The notes under the pieces: model-generated
Databases searched by the model: none
Told to the model about the DNA's origin: nothing
Seen by the model: only the letters and a program-made list of their open reading frames with translations
Shown here: positions 7,631 through 17,222 of the stretch, piece after piece
Position numbering within the stretch: position 1 is the first letter of the stretch
Layout: every line of letters starts with the position of its first letter
Position numbers and translations under genes: made by a program
NCBI RefSeq assembly: GCF_001921745.1
Contig: NZ_MRYA01000002.1
Coordinates: forward strand, 248,001-312,000
Direction: 5' to 3'
Origin: Psychrobacter sp. Cmf 22.2
GTDB taxonomy: Bacteria; Pseudomonadota; Gammaproteobacteria; Pseudomonadales; Moraxellaceae
Length of the DNA: 64,000 nucleotides

Positions 7631-8902
7631 GTGAATCATAAACCAAACAACGCTTTATCCATCCATAAAAAACAAGATGATGCTAAGTCCAATGGACTTA
7701 TGAAATCAGCAAATAAAAATATCTCGCAGCCCAGTCCGCCTTCTTGGGTTTTGAAGCTAACCGTCGGTTTGATTGGGATGTTTGCTTTTTTGCAAGTGTA
7801 TTCTATTCAAGCGGTCTTACCTGTACTAATGCTAGACTTCAATGCCACCGAAGTACAAGCAGGTATGGTCGTTGGTGCGACAGTGATGGCGATTGCTATC
7901 ATGTCGCCATTTTTGGGCATGTTATCTGATGCTGTAGGGCGCAAATCATTTATTGTTGGGGCTTTATTATTTTTGGCGATACCGACAGCGCTTATAGCAC
8001 AAAGCCCAGATATTGGCTGGATGGGTTTGTGGCGTTTTATGCAAGGCTTGTCCGTACCTGGTATTACGGTAGTGACGATTGCTTATATTGGTGAGGAGTT
8101 TGAAGGACGAGCAGTTACCGAACTGATGTCATTTTATGTCTCAGGTTCGGTACTTGGCGGTTTTTTGGGACGGTTCTTGCTTGGGCATTTACATGAGTTT
8201 ATGGGTTGGCGTCATGGCTATTATGTGATGGCCGCAATGACGCTTATAGGTGCAGTATGGGTGGGTAAAATGCTACCATCGTCGCGTCAGTTTGAGGCCA
8301 ATCCAAACTTTCGCTCAGCCATGCAAACACTGGGTGAACATCTGACCAATCGTTACGTAGTGACGGCTTGCTTACTTGGTGCTTGTGTGTTGTTTTCTCT
8401 CGTAGGCTGCTTTACCTTTATCAATCTGCATCTGGCCAAGACTCCATATGAGCTAGGTACTGGACAGCTTGCCAATATCTTTGCCGTCTATCTGATAGGC
8501 GTCGTCATTACCCCGTTATCGACCACACTGTTGCGTCGATTTGGTTCAGCACGGACAGTGCGAGTAGCTGTCATAGTATCTATGATAGGAGTGCTGTTAA
8601 CTCTAGTGACACCATTATGGGGAGTGGTTATTGGTCTTGCTATTATGTCATCTGGTGTCTTTATCACCCAATCTGCGACCATTAGTTACATCGCAGTCAA
8701 TGTCAAGAAGGGACGCAGCTTAGCCTCTGGTCTGTATTACATGAGCTATTACGCGGGCGGTACAATAGGAGCATGGCTGTGCGGTATTGCTTATGGGCGC
8801 GGAGAGTGGACAATGACAGTATGGCTGTTATTAATCCTGCAGATTCTTGCATTATTGATAGCGAGCTTTGGCATGGTTAAAACCAAGCCTCGTACTGCAT
8901 AA
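7631..8902 (+). CDS. MFS transporter, YnfM-like
   Basis: A 423-aa major facilitator with about 12 hydrophobic segments and a 40-residue hydrophilic N-terminal tail. The family motif A is visible between segments 2 and 3 as FLGMLSDAVGRKSFIV. The segments SIQAVLPVLMLDF and LATGLYY-type LASGLYYMSYYAGGTIGAWL recall the YnfM/arabinose-efflux-like branch of drug and metabolite exporters. The substrate is unknown. The start is uncertain: the GTG at 7631 and the ATG at 7700 both lack a strong ribosome-binding site. The long tail before the first membrane segment would be shortened by the ATG. It stands alone with no regulator adjacent. Confidence 0.85.
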   Translation: MNHKPNNALSIHKKQDDAKSNGLMKSANKNISQPSPPSWVLKLTVGLIGMFAFLQVYSIQAVLPVLMLDFNATEVQAGMVVGATVMAIAIMSPFLGMLSDAVGRKSFIVGALLFLAIPTALIAQSPDIGWMGLWRFMQGLSVPGITVVTIAYIGEEFEGRAVTELMSFYVSGSVLGGFLGRFLLGHLHEFMGWRHGYYVMAAMTLIGAVWVGKMLPSSRQFEANPNFRSAMQTLGEHLTNRYVVTACLLGACVLFSLVGCFTFINLHLAKTPYELGTGQLANIFAVYLIGVVITPLSTTLLRRFGSARTVRVAVIVSMIGVLLTLVTPLWGVVIGLAIMSSGVFITQSATISYIAVNVKKGRSLASGLYYMSYYAGGTIGAWLCGIAYGRGEWTMTVWLLLILQILALLIASFGMVKTKPRTA

Positions 8903-9195
8903 GTCTTATACTCTTAAAACAACTATCTGCTAACACAATGTGATAAGTAGTGGAACCATTATCCTCGAATGCTGAGTATTGTCATGCTTACGTGCGCACG
9001 CTTTACATAGCACTGGTTTTTTCTTACTATCAATAAATGATTGAGTAAAAGACAGCTTATCAAAGAAGTCGATACGCTGAATAAAAATGGGCTCTTACCA
9101 AAGCCATCGTTTATTTAAAAATATAACTATTACCGTACTCAATTATTTATATTTATAAACAGTTCACAATAACGACAAACAAGGAAGTCTCATCT

Positions 9196-10866
9196 ATGTC
9201 AAATATTTACAATAGTGCACCGTCGGCTTATGAATTTCCATTACTTATTAAACAATTACTAAACCGTGCCAAAACCGTATCATTGGATCAAGAAATTATA
9301 TATGCGGACAAAAAGCGCTTAACGTATAAAGATTTATTTACTCGTATCAATCGCTTAGCCAATGTCTTAGCAGACTTAAATCTCAATGCAGGTGATGTGA
9401 TAGCTGTCATGGACTGGGACAGCCATCGCTATCTTGAATCGTACTTTGCTGTGCCTATGTCGCAATATATTTTGCAGACGGTCAATATTCGCCTGTCACC
9501 TGAAAAGGTTCTTTACACCATCAATCATGCCAAGCCAAAGGTACTAATGCTGAACTCTGAGTTTGCGCCTTTGGTCAAAGACTATCAGTTTGAGAACTCA
9601 AGTATTGAGCATATTATTTGGCTTGATGATAATGGCGTGTCGCATGAAGGCATCTTTGGTAGCAATCAAAGTCGTGTAACGGGTGAATATGAGGCGTTAT
9701 TAGCAGCAGCCGGTGATGAGTTTGATTTTCCGGATTTCGATGAAAACACGATAGCCACAACTTTTTATACCTCAGGGACCACAGGCGATCCAAAAGGCGT
9801 ATTTTTTAGTCATCGTCAACTGGTCTTACATAGCTTGGCAGAAGCAGCATCACTGGGTATGTTGCCCAATAAACAAGGCGTCAGCTACGGTGATGTCTAC
9901 ATGCCAATGACACCGATGTTTCATGTCCATGCTTGGGGTTTCCCATTTACTGCCACTATGATTGGACTAAAGCAAGTCTATCCAGGACGTTATGCACCTG
10001 ATACTTTGTTAGATCTAATCATTAATGAAAAGGTAAGTATCACGCATTGCGTACCGACAATATTGCAAATGGTACTTAAAGAGGCACAAGATCGTGATGT
10101 CAGCTTCAACGGTCTAAAAATGATTATTGGTGGCTCAAGGTTGACGGAAGGTTTAGCCAAATCCGCATTGGCGCAGGACATCGAGGTATATACAGGTTAC
10201 GGAATGTCAGAGACTGCACCATTGATCAGCTTGACTGACTTTAGCCTCAATGAGCCTGAGATGACTGAGGAAGAAGACATTAATCGTCGCTGTATGACAG
10301 GTAAGCCCGTACTTATGGTCGATGCACAAGTCTGGGGTACAAACAATGAGTCGGTAGGCGTTGGTAAAGAGAACACAGGTGAGCTAGTGCTGCGTGCGCC
10401 TTGGCTGACTCAAAGCTATCTAAAAAATGATGATGCAGGCAAAGAGCTGTGGGAAAATGGTTATATGCATACTCAAGACATCGCTTACGTTCGACCTGAT
10501 GGTTATATAAAAATCACCGATCGTCTCAAAGATGTCATCAAGTCAGGCGGCGAGTGGATCTCATCATTGGAGATTGAAACCATTTTATCATTGCATCCAG
10601 CAGTGGCCGATGTGTCAGTCATTGGTGTCCGTGACAAGCAGTGGGGAGAGCGTCCCTTGGCGTTAGTAGTCTTAAAGCCTAATAAGCAAGATACTAGTGC
10701 TGAGGATATTATGGCGGTTGCAGAGCAAGCAGTTAGTAAAGGTATTATTCCCAAATATGGTGTGCCAAGCGAATTTAAGTTCGTTGATGAGCTACCTAAA
10801 ACCTCAGTAGGGAAGCATGATAAAAAGGTAATGAGAGAGATGTATGCCGATCAGACACAGGTGTAA
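9196..10866 (+). CDS. fatty-acyl-CoA ligase (AMP-dependent synthetase family)
   Basis: A 556-aa member of the ANL adenylating superfamily, activating a fatty acid to its CoA thioester with ATP. The P-loop-like AMP motif FYTSGTTGDPKGVFFSHRQL is at about residues 190-210, YTGYGMSETAP follows, and the hinge and C-terminal motifs are DRLKDVIKSGGEWISSLEIE and the catalytic lysine in KTSVGKHDKK. Overall the sequence resembles the medium/long-chain AlkK-like branch (PLLIKQLL opening). The start ATG at 9196 has AAGGAAG upstream. A strong terminator follows. It sits next to the propionyl-CoA and valine genes, so the region feeds short-chain and branched acyl-CoA metabolism; chain length is inference. 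Confidence 0.88.
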   Translation: MSNIYNSAPSAYEFPLLIKQLLNRAKTVSLDQEIIYADKKRLTYKDLFTRINRLANVLADLNLNAGDVIAVMDWDSHRYLESYFAVPMSQYILQTVNIRLSPEKVLYTINHAKPKVLMLNSEFAPLVKDYQFENSSIEHIIWLDDNGVSHEGIFGSNQSRVTGEYEALLAAAGDEFDFPDFDENTIATTFYTSGTTGDPKGVFFSHRQLVLHSLAEAASLGMLPNKQGVSYGDVYMPMTPMFHVHAWGFPFTATMIGLKQVYPGRYAPDTLLDLIINEKVSITHCVPTILQMVLKEAQDRDVSFNGLKMIIGGSRLTEGLAKSALAQDIEVYTGYGMSETAPLISLTDFSLNEPEMTEEEDINRRCMTGKPVLMVDAQVWGTNNESVGVGKENTGELVLRAPWLTQSYLKNDDAGKELWENGYMHTQDIAYVRPDGYIKITDRLKDVIKSGGEWISSLEIETILSLHPAVADVSVIGVRDKQWGERPLALVVLKPNKQDTSAEDIMAVAEQAVSKGIIPKYGVPSEFKFVDELPKTSVGKHDKKVMREMYADQTQV

Positions 10867-10958
10867 TATCTATCAGTTTATATGACCTCATCATAGTTTA
10901 TGAGCGAAACAGTTGACCTTTATTGTTAGCTCTGTTACATTTTAAACCGATATCCACT

Positions 10959-11003
10959 AAACCGATACACTATGTATTGTTTTTGTAGGTATCGGTTTTT
11001 TGT
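10959..11003 (+). terminator. Rho-independent terminator after acyl-CoA ligase
   Basis: Stem AAACCGATAC / GTATCGGTTT with a 20-base loop and a following T run. Confidence 0.8.
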
Positions 11004-11159
11004 TTTTGGCAAGGATAGCCAACATAATAATAGCCAATCAGTTATATAGATATGCAGTATTATTTTTATATGATACAAAGCTACTATTAAAATCCATTCG
11101 TCATTGCATATATTATAGTTGTGTCGTTGTACACTTCGTTTACGCTAAGGATAGCCAAT

Positions 11160-13202
11160 ATGAGCGAGCAAACCGTCAATCTAGCTTCTAATCAAACCTT
11201 CAAAAATACCGACGCCTCTGTGCAAGATTCCACTTTTGCTGATATTTACAGTGATTCGATAAATGATCGAGAGCAGTTTTGGGCAGACCAAGCCAAACGT
11301 ATCTACTGGCATAAAGAGCCTGAGCAAATTCTTGACGACAGTAATCTACCGTTTGCTAAGTGGTATGTCGGTGGCGAAACCAATCTTTGCTACAATTGTG
11401 TAGACCGTCATATCCCCGAACGGGCTGAGCAAGATGCTTTTATTTGGCTCTCATCGGAGATCAATCAAGAACTGATAGAGACTTATCCTGCAGTCGTTGA
11501 TGCATTTAAAGACTTAGGAAACAACGTTGAGTTTTATACTGATTATACTAAGCGTCGTTTGACCTATAATGATCTTTATAAAGAGGTCAATTACTTCGCA
11601 GATGTGCTGCAGCGTCATGGTATCGAAAAGGGCGATCGTGTCATCATTTATATGCCGATGATTTTGGAGGCTGCCTATGCCATGTTAGCTTGTGCTCGTA
11701 TTGGTGCGGTGCATTCGGTCGTCTTTGGTGGCTTTGCGGCGCATAACCTCGCCATTCGTATGGATGATGCCGAAGCAAAAATGGTCATCACCGTCGATGC
11801 TGGTCTACGCGGTGGTAAAGTAGTCAATTATAAAAACCTTGTCAATCAAGGGGTTGAACAAGCAAACATAAAACCTGAGCATGTGTTGGTGGTCAACCGT
11901 GGGGTGTTGCCATTTAAACCACAAAATATTGATGTGGATTATGCAACCCAGCGCCAAATCAGCTGTGAGGCCAGCGCTGTGGTTGAGCCAGTTTGGCTAG
12001 AGTCAAATACTCCCTCTTATCTACTTTATACCTCTGGCACCACAGGTACGCCAAAAGGTGTGCAACGTGATACGGGCGGTCATGCAGTAGCACTCACTAC
12101 CTCGATGGATTATATCTATGATGGCAAGGCGGGCGAGACCTTTTGGGCGATATCAGATATCGGCTGGGCGGTTGGGCACTCTTATACGATTTATGCGCCA
12201 TTATTGGCTGGTATGACAAGCGTAATGTATGAAGGCTTACCGCATCGTCCAAACCCCGGTATCTGGTGGCGAATTGTCGAAGCAAATAAGGTCAACATAT
12301 TATTCACCGCGCCGACTGGTGTGCGTATGCTCAAAAAGCAAGATGAGACTTGGATGACGCGCTACGATGTATCAAGCGTTAAATCGTTCTTTTTGGCAGG
12401 TGAACCCCTTGACGAATCAACGGCCAATTGGCTGACTAAGCACTTAGGTGTGCCAATTTTAGATCATTATTGGCAAACAGAGTCTGGCTGGCCAATTTTG
12501 AGCAACACCCCAAAGTTTGATCACAAACCGCACAAACAAGGCTCACCCGGTTATCCAATGTATGGCTATGATGCTCATGTTATCAATGAAGAGACGGGCG
12601 AGCCTTGCGCTGCTGGCGAAAAAGGCCTATTAGCGATTAGCGCGCCACTGCCGCCGGGTTGTCTCACGACGGTATGGCGTAATGATGAGCGCTTTATGAG
12701 TAGCTACTTTGGTTTGTTCGATGGTAAGCAATACTCAACCTCAGACTACGCGGTAACCGATGAAGATGGCTATTTTTATATCTTAGGACGTACCGATGAT
12801 GTGATTAACGTTGCGGGTCACCGTATCGGGACCCAAGAGATTGAGGAGGCAATCAGCACCCATCCAGAGATGGCGGAGTGTGCGGTCGTAGGCATTCAAG
12901 ATGAGTTGAAAGGGGAGTTGCCTATTGCCTTTTGTGTGCTAAAAGATCATGAACAAGTCGCGACGACCGAAAACCGCTTTCGCATTGAGCAGCAAGTCAT
13001 CGGTGCGGTGGTAAAATCCCTTGGCGGTATTGCAAGACCTGCAGCGATTTATTTCCCGCAAGCACTGCCAAAGACCCGCTCTGGCAAAATCCTACGCCGT
13101 GCTATTCGCGCACTAGCAGAGAATAAGCCCACAGGCGATATGTCAACGCTTGACAATCCAACTGCGATTGATGCGATTAAGCAGTCTATGAAAGACTATT
13201 GA
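11160..13202 (+). CDS. prpE: propionyl-CoA synthetase / short-chain acyl-CoA synthetase
   Basis: A 680-aa acetyl-CoA-synthetase-like enzyme expected to convert propionate, ATP and CoA to propionyl-CoA. Visible motifs are FWADQAKRIYWHKEP and WYVGGETNLCYNCVDRH near the N-terminus, the adenylation motif YTSGTTGTPKGVQRDTGGH, IGWAVGHSY, DHYWQTESGWP, the hinge GRTDDVINVAGHRIGTQEIE and the C-terminal acetylatable lysine in PKTRSGKILRR. The PrpE-type QRDTGGHAVAL segment favours propionate over acetate. The ATG at 11160 is chosen over the GTG at 11121 because AAGGA lies 8 bases upstream. About 30 residues at the N-terminus before the conserved domain are poorly conserved. Propionyl-CoA is also the end product of the valine pathway encoded next door. 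Confidence 0.9.
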   Translation: MSEQTVNLASNQTFKNTDASVQDSTFADIYSDSINDREQFWADQAKRIYWHKEPEQILDDSNLPFAKWYVGGETNLCYNCVDRHIPERAEQDAFIWLSSEINQELIETYPAVVDAFKDLGNNVEFYTDYTKRRLTYNDLYKEVNYFADVLQRHGIEKGDRVIIYMPMILEAAYAMLACARIGAVHSVVFGGFAAHNLAIRMDDAEAKMVITVDAGLRGGKVVNYKNLVNQGVEQANIKPEHVLVVNRGVLPFKPQNIDVDYATQRQISCEASAVVEPVWLESNTPSYLLYTSGTTGTPKGVQRDTGGHAVALTTSMDYIYDGKAGETFWAISDIGWAVGHSYTIYAPLLAGMTSVMYEGLPHRPNPGIWWRIVEANKVNILFTAPTGVRMLKKQDETWMTRYDVSSVKSFFLAGEPLDESTANWLTKHLGVPILDHYWQTESGWPILSNTPKFDHKPHKQGSPGYPMYGYDAHVINEETGEPCAAGEKGLLAISAPLPPGCLTTVWRNDERFMSSYFGLFDGKQYSTSDYAVTDEDGYFYILGRTDDVINVAGHRIGTQEIEEAISTHPEMAECAVVGIQDELKGELPIAFCVLKDHEQVATTENRFRIEQQVIGAVVKSLGGIARPAAIYFPQALPKTRSGKILRRAIRALAENKPTGDMSTLDNPTAIDAIKQSMKDY

Positions 13203-13260
13203 TTAATATGAAGGGTTAATCCGTATTCGCTAGTTGTGAATAACTATCTTAATATTGCAC

Positions 13261-13292
13261 AAAAGCTCATGAATCGTCATGGGCTTTTTTTT
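13261..13292 (+). terminator. Rho-independent terminator after prpE
   Basis: Stem AAAGCTCATGA / TCATGGGCTTT (one G-T pair) with a 4-base loop and a run of T. Confidence 0.85.
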
Positions 13293-13385
13293 ATTTGATC
13301 AATAGGTGTATCTGTCAACGTAGAGAGTTAACGTTACCAAAATTTTAATAAAGCCCTTGACCCTAAAAATGTTTTATTGCTATAG

Positions 13386-13431
13386 TCAATAACGATACGA
13401 AATAAATCATTTTAAAATAAAGCGTTATTGA
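13386..13431 (+). promoter_or_regulatory. inverted repeat upstream of mmsA, possible operator
   Basis: A perfect 9-bp inverted repeat TCAATAACG / CGTTATTGA (13386-13394 and 13423-13431), with 28 bases between the arms, lies about 80 bp before the mmsA start. This could be a regulator site for the valine cluster or a weak hairpin. The preceding TATAGTCAATAACGATA also recalls the end of the MITE-like repeat. Function is not established. Confidence 0.35.
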
Positions 13432-13511
13432 AAGTAGTCCATCACACTTAACACTCTTAATAGATACAGACTCGCTTAGCGGCAGTCTCGCAAAAAAGAT
13501 AAGGATATCTT

Positions 13512-14996
13512 ATGCACCACGTTCAGCAGCTCATCAATGGCCAATTCACTAAATCAACGACTGATGAATGGCTTGATATCACTGACCCAGCCACACAAGA
13601 AGTCATTGCCAAAGTCCCACAAACTTCTGACGATGAAATCAATCAAGCAGTCGCTGCCGCCCAGACGGCTTTTCAAACATGGCGCAAGACCCCAATTACC
13701 ACACGTGCGCGTATCTTTTTAAAATATCAACAATTGATCCGCGAGCATATGGATGAACTAGCAGAAACCTTGACGGCAGAGCAGGGCAAGACTATCGCTG
13801 ACGCTCGCGGGGATGTGTTCCGTGGTTTAGAAGTCGTTGAGCATGCAGCAGGCATCGCTAACTTACAGATTGGTGACTTCGTTGAAAACGTCGCTTCAGG
13901 CGTTGATACTTATAGTATCTGGCAGCCACTAGGTGTGTGCGCAGGTATTACCCCGTTTAACTTCCCAGCGATGATTCCGCTATGGATGTTCCCAATGGCG
14001 ATTGCTACTGGTAACACTTTTATCCTAAAGCCGTCCGAGCAAGACCCGATGGTGACTATGCGTTTGGTTGAGTTGGCAGTTGAAGCTGGCGTGCCTGAAG
14101 GCGTACTCAACGTGGTTCATGGCGGCAAAGCGACGGTTGATGCTATCTGTGATCATCCAGATATCAAAGCGGTTTCCTTTGTTGGTTCTACCGCTGTTGG
14201 TAAGCATGTCTACGAGCGCGCTAGTAAATCTGGCAAACGTGCCCAGTGCATGATGGGCGCTAAAAATCATGGCGTTATCTTGCCTGATGCCAATAAAGAA
14301 CAAACGCTCAATCAGCTAGCGGGTGCTGCCTTTGGGGCAGCTGGTCAACGTTGTATGGCGCTGTCAGTCGTAGTGCTAGTCGGTGCAGCAGGTGAGTGGA
14401 TTGATGATATCAAAGCCAAAGCAACAGGCTTAGTCGTCTCTGCTGGCAAAAACGACAAGGATTTGGGACCACTTATTTCTCCTGCCGCAAAAGCTCGCGT
14501 CGAACATTTGATTGATACTGGTGTAGAAGAAGGGGCGAGCTTGATTCTTGATGGTCGCGGTATCACCGTCGAAGGTTATGAGAAAGGTAATTTCGTAGGA
14601 CCTACCATCTTTGATAATGTCACAAGCGATATGCAAATCTACAAAGAAGAAATTTTTGGCCCAGTCCTTTGCATTATGCGTGCAGCCAGTCTTGATGAGG
14701 CGATTGAGATGCTTAATGCCAATCCACATGGTAATGGCACAGCTATCTTTACTCAGTCGGGGGCAGCTGCACATAAATTCCAGCAAGATATTCAGGTCGG
14801 TCAAATTGGTATTAACTTGCCAATTCCTGTGCCATTACCGATGTTCTCATTCTCAGGCTCACGTGCTAGTAAGCTTGGCGATCTTGGTCCTTATGGTAAG
14901 CAAGCGGTGCAGTTCTATACTCAGACTAAGACGGTGACTGCACGCTGGTTTGACGATGAAGCAAGTCGCGGAGTCAATACCACTATCTCAATTTAA
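13512..14996 (+). CDS. mmsA: methylmalonate-semialdehyde dehydrogenase (CoA-acylating)
   Basis: A 494-aa aldehyde dehydrogenase that converts methylmalonate semialdehyde with NAD and CoA to propionyl-CoA, the last step of valine degradation. Family signature: QQLINGQF start, [28 protein letters not shown], nucleotide-binding [16 protein letters not shown], and the catalytic cysteine in [14 protein letters not shown] (GQRC). [11 protein letters not shown] replaces the usual glutamate-region motif, as is usual for MmsA. The ATG at 13512 has AAGGAT upstream. It is the first gene of the mmsA-acd-ech-hibch-mmsB cluster. The length matches the family. Confidence 0.95.
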   Translation: MHHVQQLINGQFTKSTTDEWLDITDPATQEVIAKVPQTSDDEINQAVAAAQTAFQTWRKTPITTRARIFLKYQQLIREHMDELAETLTAEQGKTIADARGDVFRGLEVVEHAAGIANLQIGDFVENVASGVDTYSIWQPLGVCAGITPFNFPAMIPLWMFPMAIATGNTFILKPSEQDPMVTMRLVELAVEAGVPEGVLNVVHGGKATVDAICDHPDIKAVSFVGSTAVGKHVYERASKSGKRAQCMMGAKNHGVILPDANKEQTLNQLAGAAFGAAGQRCMALSVVVLVGAAGEWIDDIKAKATGLVVSAGKNDKDLGPLISPAAKARVEHLIDTGVEEGASLILDGRGITVEGYEKGNFVGPTIFDNVTSDMQIYKEEIFGPVLCIMRAASLDEAIEMLNANPHGNGTAIFTQSGAAAHKFQQDIQVGQIGINLPIPVPLPMFSFSGSRASKLGDLGPYGKQAVQFYTQTKTVTARWFDDEASRGVNTTISI

Positions 14997-15172
14997 TCGT
15001 TCATCCACTATATTTGCGATATAGCGTCAATCTTACTTAATATGTGCTTTACTAGTAGAGCAGAATTTTGTGAATGTCGTTATGTCGCTGCTATACTGTA
15101 TAAACGATATTGAACTGATGACTTACTAAACTTTCTCCACCATATTTGCTTTGCAAGCACAAGGATGATTTC

Positions 15173-16333
15173 ATGGATTTCTCATTAACGGAAGACCAAA
15201 TTGCTTTTCGCCAAACCGCTCGGCAATTTGCCCAAAAAGAGCTAAAGCCGAACGCGGCTGAGTGGGATCGTACCTCACATTTTCCAGTTGATGTGATTAA
15301 GAAGTCAGGAGAGCTGGGCTTTTTGGGACTGTATACCAATCCAGACTATGATGGTCTAGGGCTACCGCGTTTGGATTCTGCCATGGTGTTTGAAGAGCTG
15401 GCATGGGGAGATACTTCAGTTGCCGCCTATATGAGTATTCATAATATGGCAGGTTGGATGATCGGTGAGTATGGTAGCGATGCACTATGTAAAAAGTATT
15501 TGCCAAAGATGGTCAGCGGTGAGTGGCTTGGCAGCTACTGCTTAACAGAACCCAATGCAGGCTCAGACGCAGCATCATTACGTACCAAAGCCGATAAGCA
15601 AGGCGACTATTATGTGCTCAATGGTGAAAAAACTTTTATCTCAGGCGCAGGCTCAACCGATGTGTTGGTCGTTATGGCACGGACAGGCGGTGCCGGACCA
15701 AAAGGGGTTTCGGCATTTGTCGTCGATGCTCATAGCGATGGCATTGAGTATGGCAAAAACGAGCATAAAATGGGCTGGAAAGCACAACCAACGCGTGCTA
15801 TTAGCTTTAAAGATGTCAAAGTGCCAGCAGAAAACCTAATCGGTGAAGAAGGGCAGGGCTTTCGTATTGCGATGAAAGGCTTAGATGGTGGGCGTATCAA
15901 TATTGGTATTTGTGCCGTCGGTACCGCGCAGTCAGCGCTAGAGACTGCGACCAATTATGTACAAGAGCGTAGTCAGTTTGGTAGCCCAATCGCAAGCTTA
16001 CAGTCAGTACAATTTAAACTTGCTGATATGCTCACTCAAACGATTACTGCACGGCAAATGCTTTATCTAGCGGCTAATAAAGTCGACAATCAAGACAGCC
16101 AAGCCTCTACCTACTGTGCGATGGCAAAACGCCTCTCTACTGATCTTTGTTTTGAAGTTGCCAATCAAGCCTTACAGCTACATGGAGGTTATGGTTATCT
16201 CAATGAGTATCCGCTTGAGCGCCATGTACGGGACTTGCGTGTCCATCAAATATTAGAAGGCACCAATGAGATCATGCGGGTGATTGTCTCGCGTCAACTT
16301 ATGCAGGATGAGGCGCTGAGCCAGTTGCGCTAA
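15173..16333 (+). CDS. acyl-CoA dehydrogenase, probably isobutyryl-CoA dehydrogenase
   Basis: A 386-aa FAD flavoprotein that introduces the alpha-beta double bond into acyl-CoA. Motifs: SLTEDQIAFRQTARQFAQKEL start, CLTEPNAGSDAASL, GLGLPRL, FGSPIASLQSVQFKLADM, and the C-terminal HGGYGYLNEYPLERHVRDLRVHQILEGTNEIMR. The catalytic glutamate is the E of LEGTNE. Position between mmsA and the crotonase genes indicates isobutyryl-CoA as substrate, giving methacrylyl-CoA; that substrate is inferred from context. The ATG at 15173 is chosen because AAGGA lies 7 bases upstream; an upstream TTG is rejected. Confidence 0.92.
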   Translation: MDFSLTEDQIAFRQTARQFAQKELKPNAAEWDRTSHFPVDVIKKSGELGFLGLYTNPDYDGLGLPRLDSAMVFEELAWGDTSVAAYMSIHNMAGWMIGEYGSDALCKKYLPKMVSGEWLGSYCLTEPNAGSDAASLRTKADKQGDYYVLNGEKTFISGAGSTDVLVVMARTGGAGPKGVSAFVVDAHSDGIEYGKNEHKMGWKAQPTRAISFKDVKVPAENLIGEEGQGFRIAMKGLDGGRINIGICAVGTAQSALETATNYVQERSQFGSPIASLQSVQFKLADMLTQTITARQMLYLAANKVDNQDSQASTYCAMAKRLSTDLCFEVANQALQLHGGYGYLNEYPLERHVRDLRVHQILEGTNEIMRVIVSRQLMQDEALSQLR

Positions 16334-16380
16334 TCTTGGCATTAGGTTTTTAGCAATTGTATAAAAATAAAGGACTATTT

Positions 16381-17163
16381 ATGACGGATTATACCAATCT
16401 TAAGCTTTCAATCGACGGACACACCGCTACCGTCACCTTAAACAACCCACCTGCTCATACGTGGACAATGGACAGCTTACCTGCTCTTAAGCAGCTGGTT
16501 ACTGATCTCAATGCTAATGACGATGTGTATGCCCTAATCATTCATGGTGATGGTGAAAAGTTCTTTTCAGCTGGTGCGGACTTAAATAATTTCTCAGACG
16601 GTGATAAAGGCCGAGCGATCAGCATGGCCATTGCCTTTGGTGAAGCGTTTGAAGCGTTATCAGCTTACCGCGGCGTTAGTATCGCTGTCATCAATGGCTA
16701 TGCGATGGGTGGCGGACTTGAATGTGCGCTGGCCTGTGATATTCGTATCGCAGAAGAACATGCACAGATGGCCTTACCAGAGACCGGCGTGGGACTTCTA
16801 CCTTGTGCTGGCGGTACGCAAAACCTCCCTTGGCTGGTGGGCGAGGGCTGGGCTAAGCGCATGATTTTGTGCGGTGAGCGTGTTGATGCCGATACAGCCT
16901 TACGTATTGGCTTGGTCGAAGAAGTCGTGGACAAAGGCACAGGACTACAAGCAGCACAAACGCTGGCACAAAAAGTCGCTAAACAATCACCTGTTGCCGT
17001 CAGTTATTCTAAAGAGCTTATTCAAGCAGCAAGAGACAACCCGCCTGCACAAAACCTCATCCATGAGCGCGAGGCTTTTGTAAAGCTATTCGATACCGAA
17101 GATCAGCGCGAGGGCGTGCAAGCGTTTTTAGACAAGCGCAAGCCTACTTGGCAAAATAAATAA
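16381..17163 (+). CDS. enoyl-CoA hydratase (methacrylyl-CoA hydratase candidate)
   Basis: A 260-aa crotonase-fold protein that adds water to enoyl-CoA. The oxyanion-hole elements are FFSAGADLNNF (about residues 62-72) and GYAMGGGLECALACDIRIAEE. The conserved acidic residues expected at the two catalytic positions appear in GGLEC and LPETGVGLLP. In this cluster it would hydrate methacrylyl-CoA to 3-hydroxyisobutyryl-CoA. The ATG at 16381 is preceded by AAAGGA; it starts 47 bp after the dehydrogenase stop, consistent with one operon. General short-chain enoyl-CoA hydratase activity is the alternative. Confidence 0.9.
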   Translation: MTDYTNLKLSIDGHTATVTLNNPPAHTWTMDSLPALKQLVTDLNANDDVYALIIHGDGEKFFSAGADLNNFSDGDKGRAISMAIAFGEAFEALSAYRGVSIAVINGYAMGGGLECALACDIRIAEEHAQMALPETGVGLLPCAGGTQNLPWLVGEGWAKRMILCGERVDADTALRIGLVEEVVDKGTGLQAAQTLAQKVAKQSPVAVSYSKELIQAARDNPPAQNLIHEREAFVKLFDTEDQREGVQAFLDKRKPTWQNK

Positions 17164-17222
17164 ATCCAATCAATCCACTTTTATTCTAATATTTTTGTTT
17201 TCAAACTTGATAGGTCGATTTT

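Noticed and set aside
14430-14804. A 124-codon minus-strand ORF inside mmsA
   Set aside because: It lies fully within the well-conserved aldehyde dehydrogenase gene in another frame; no family pattern or start signal.
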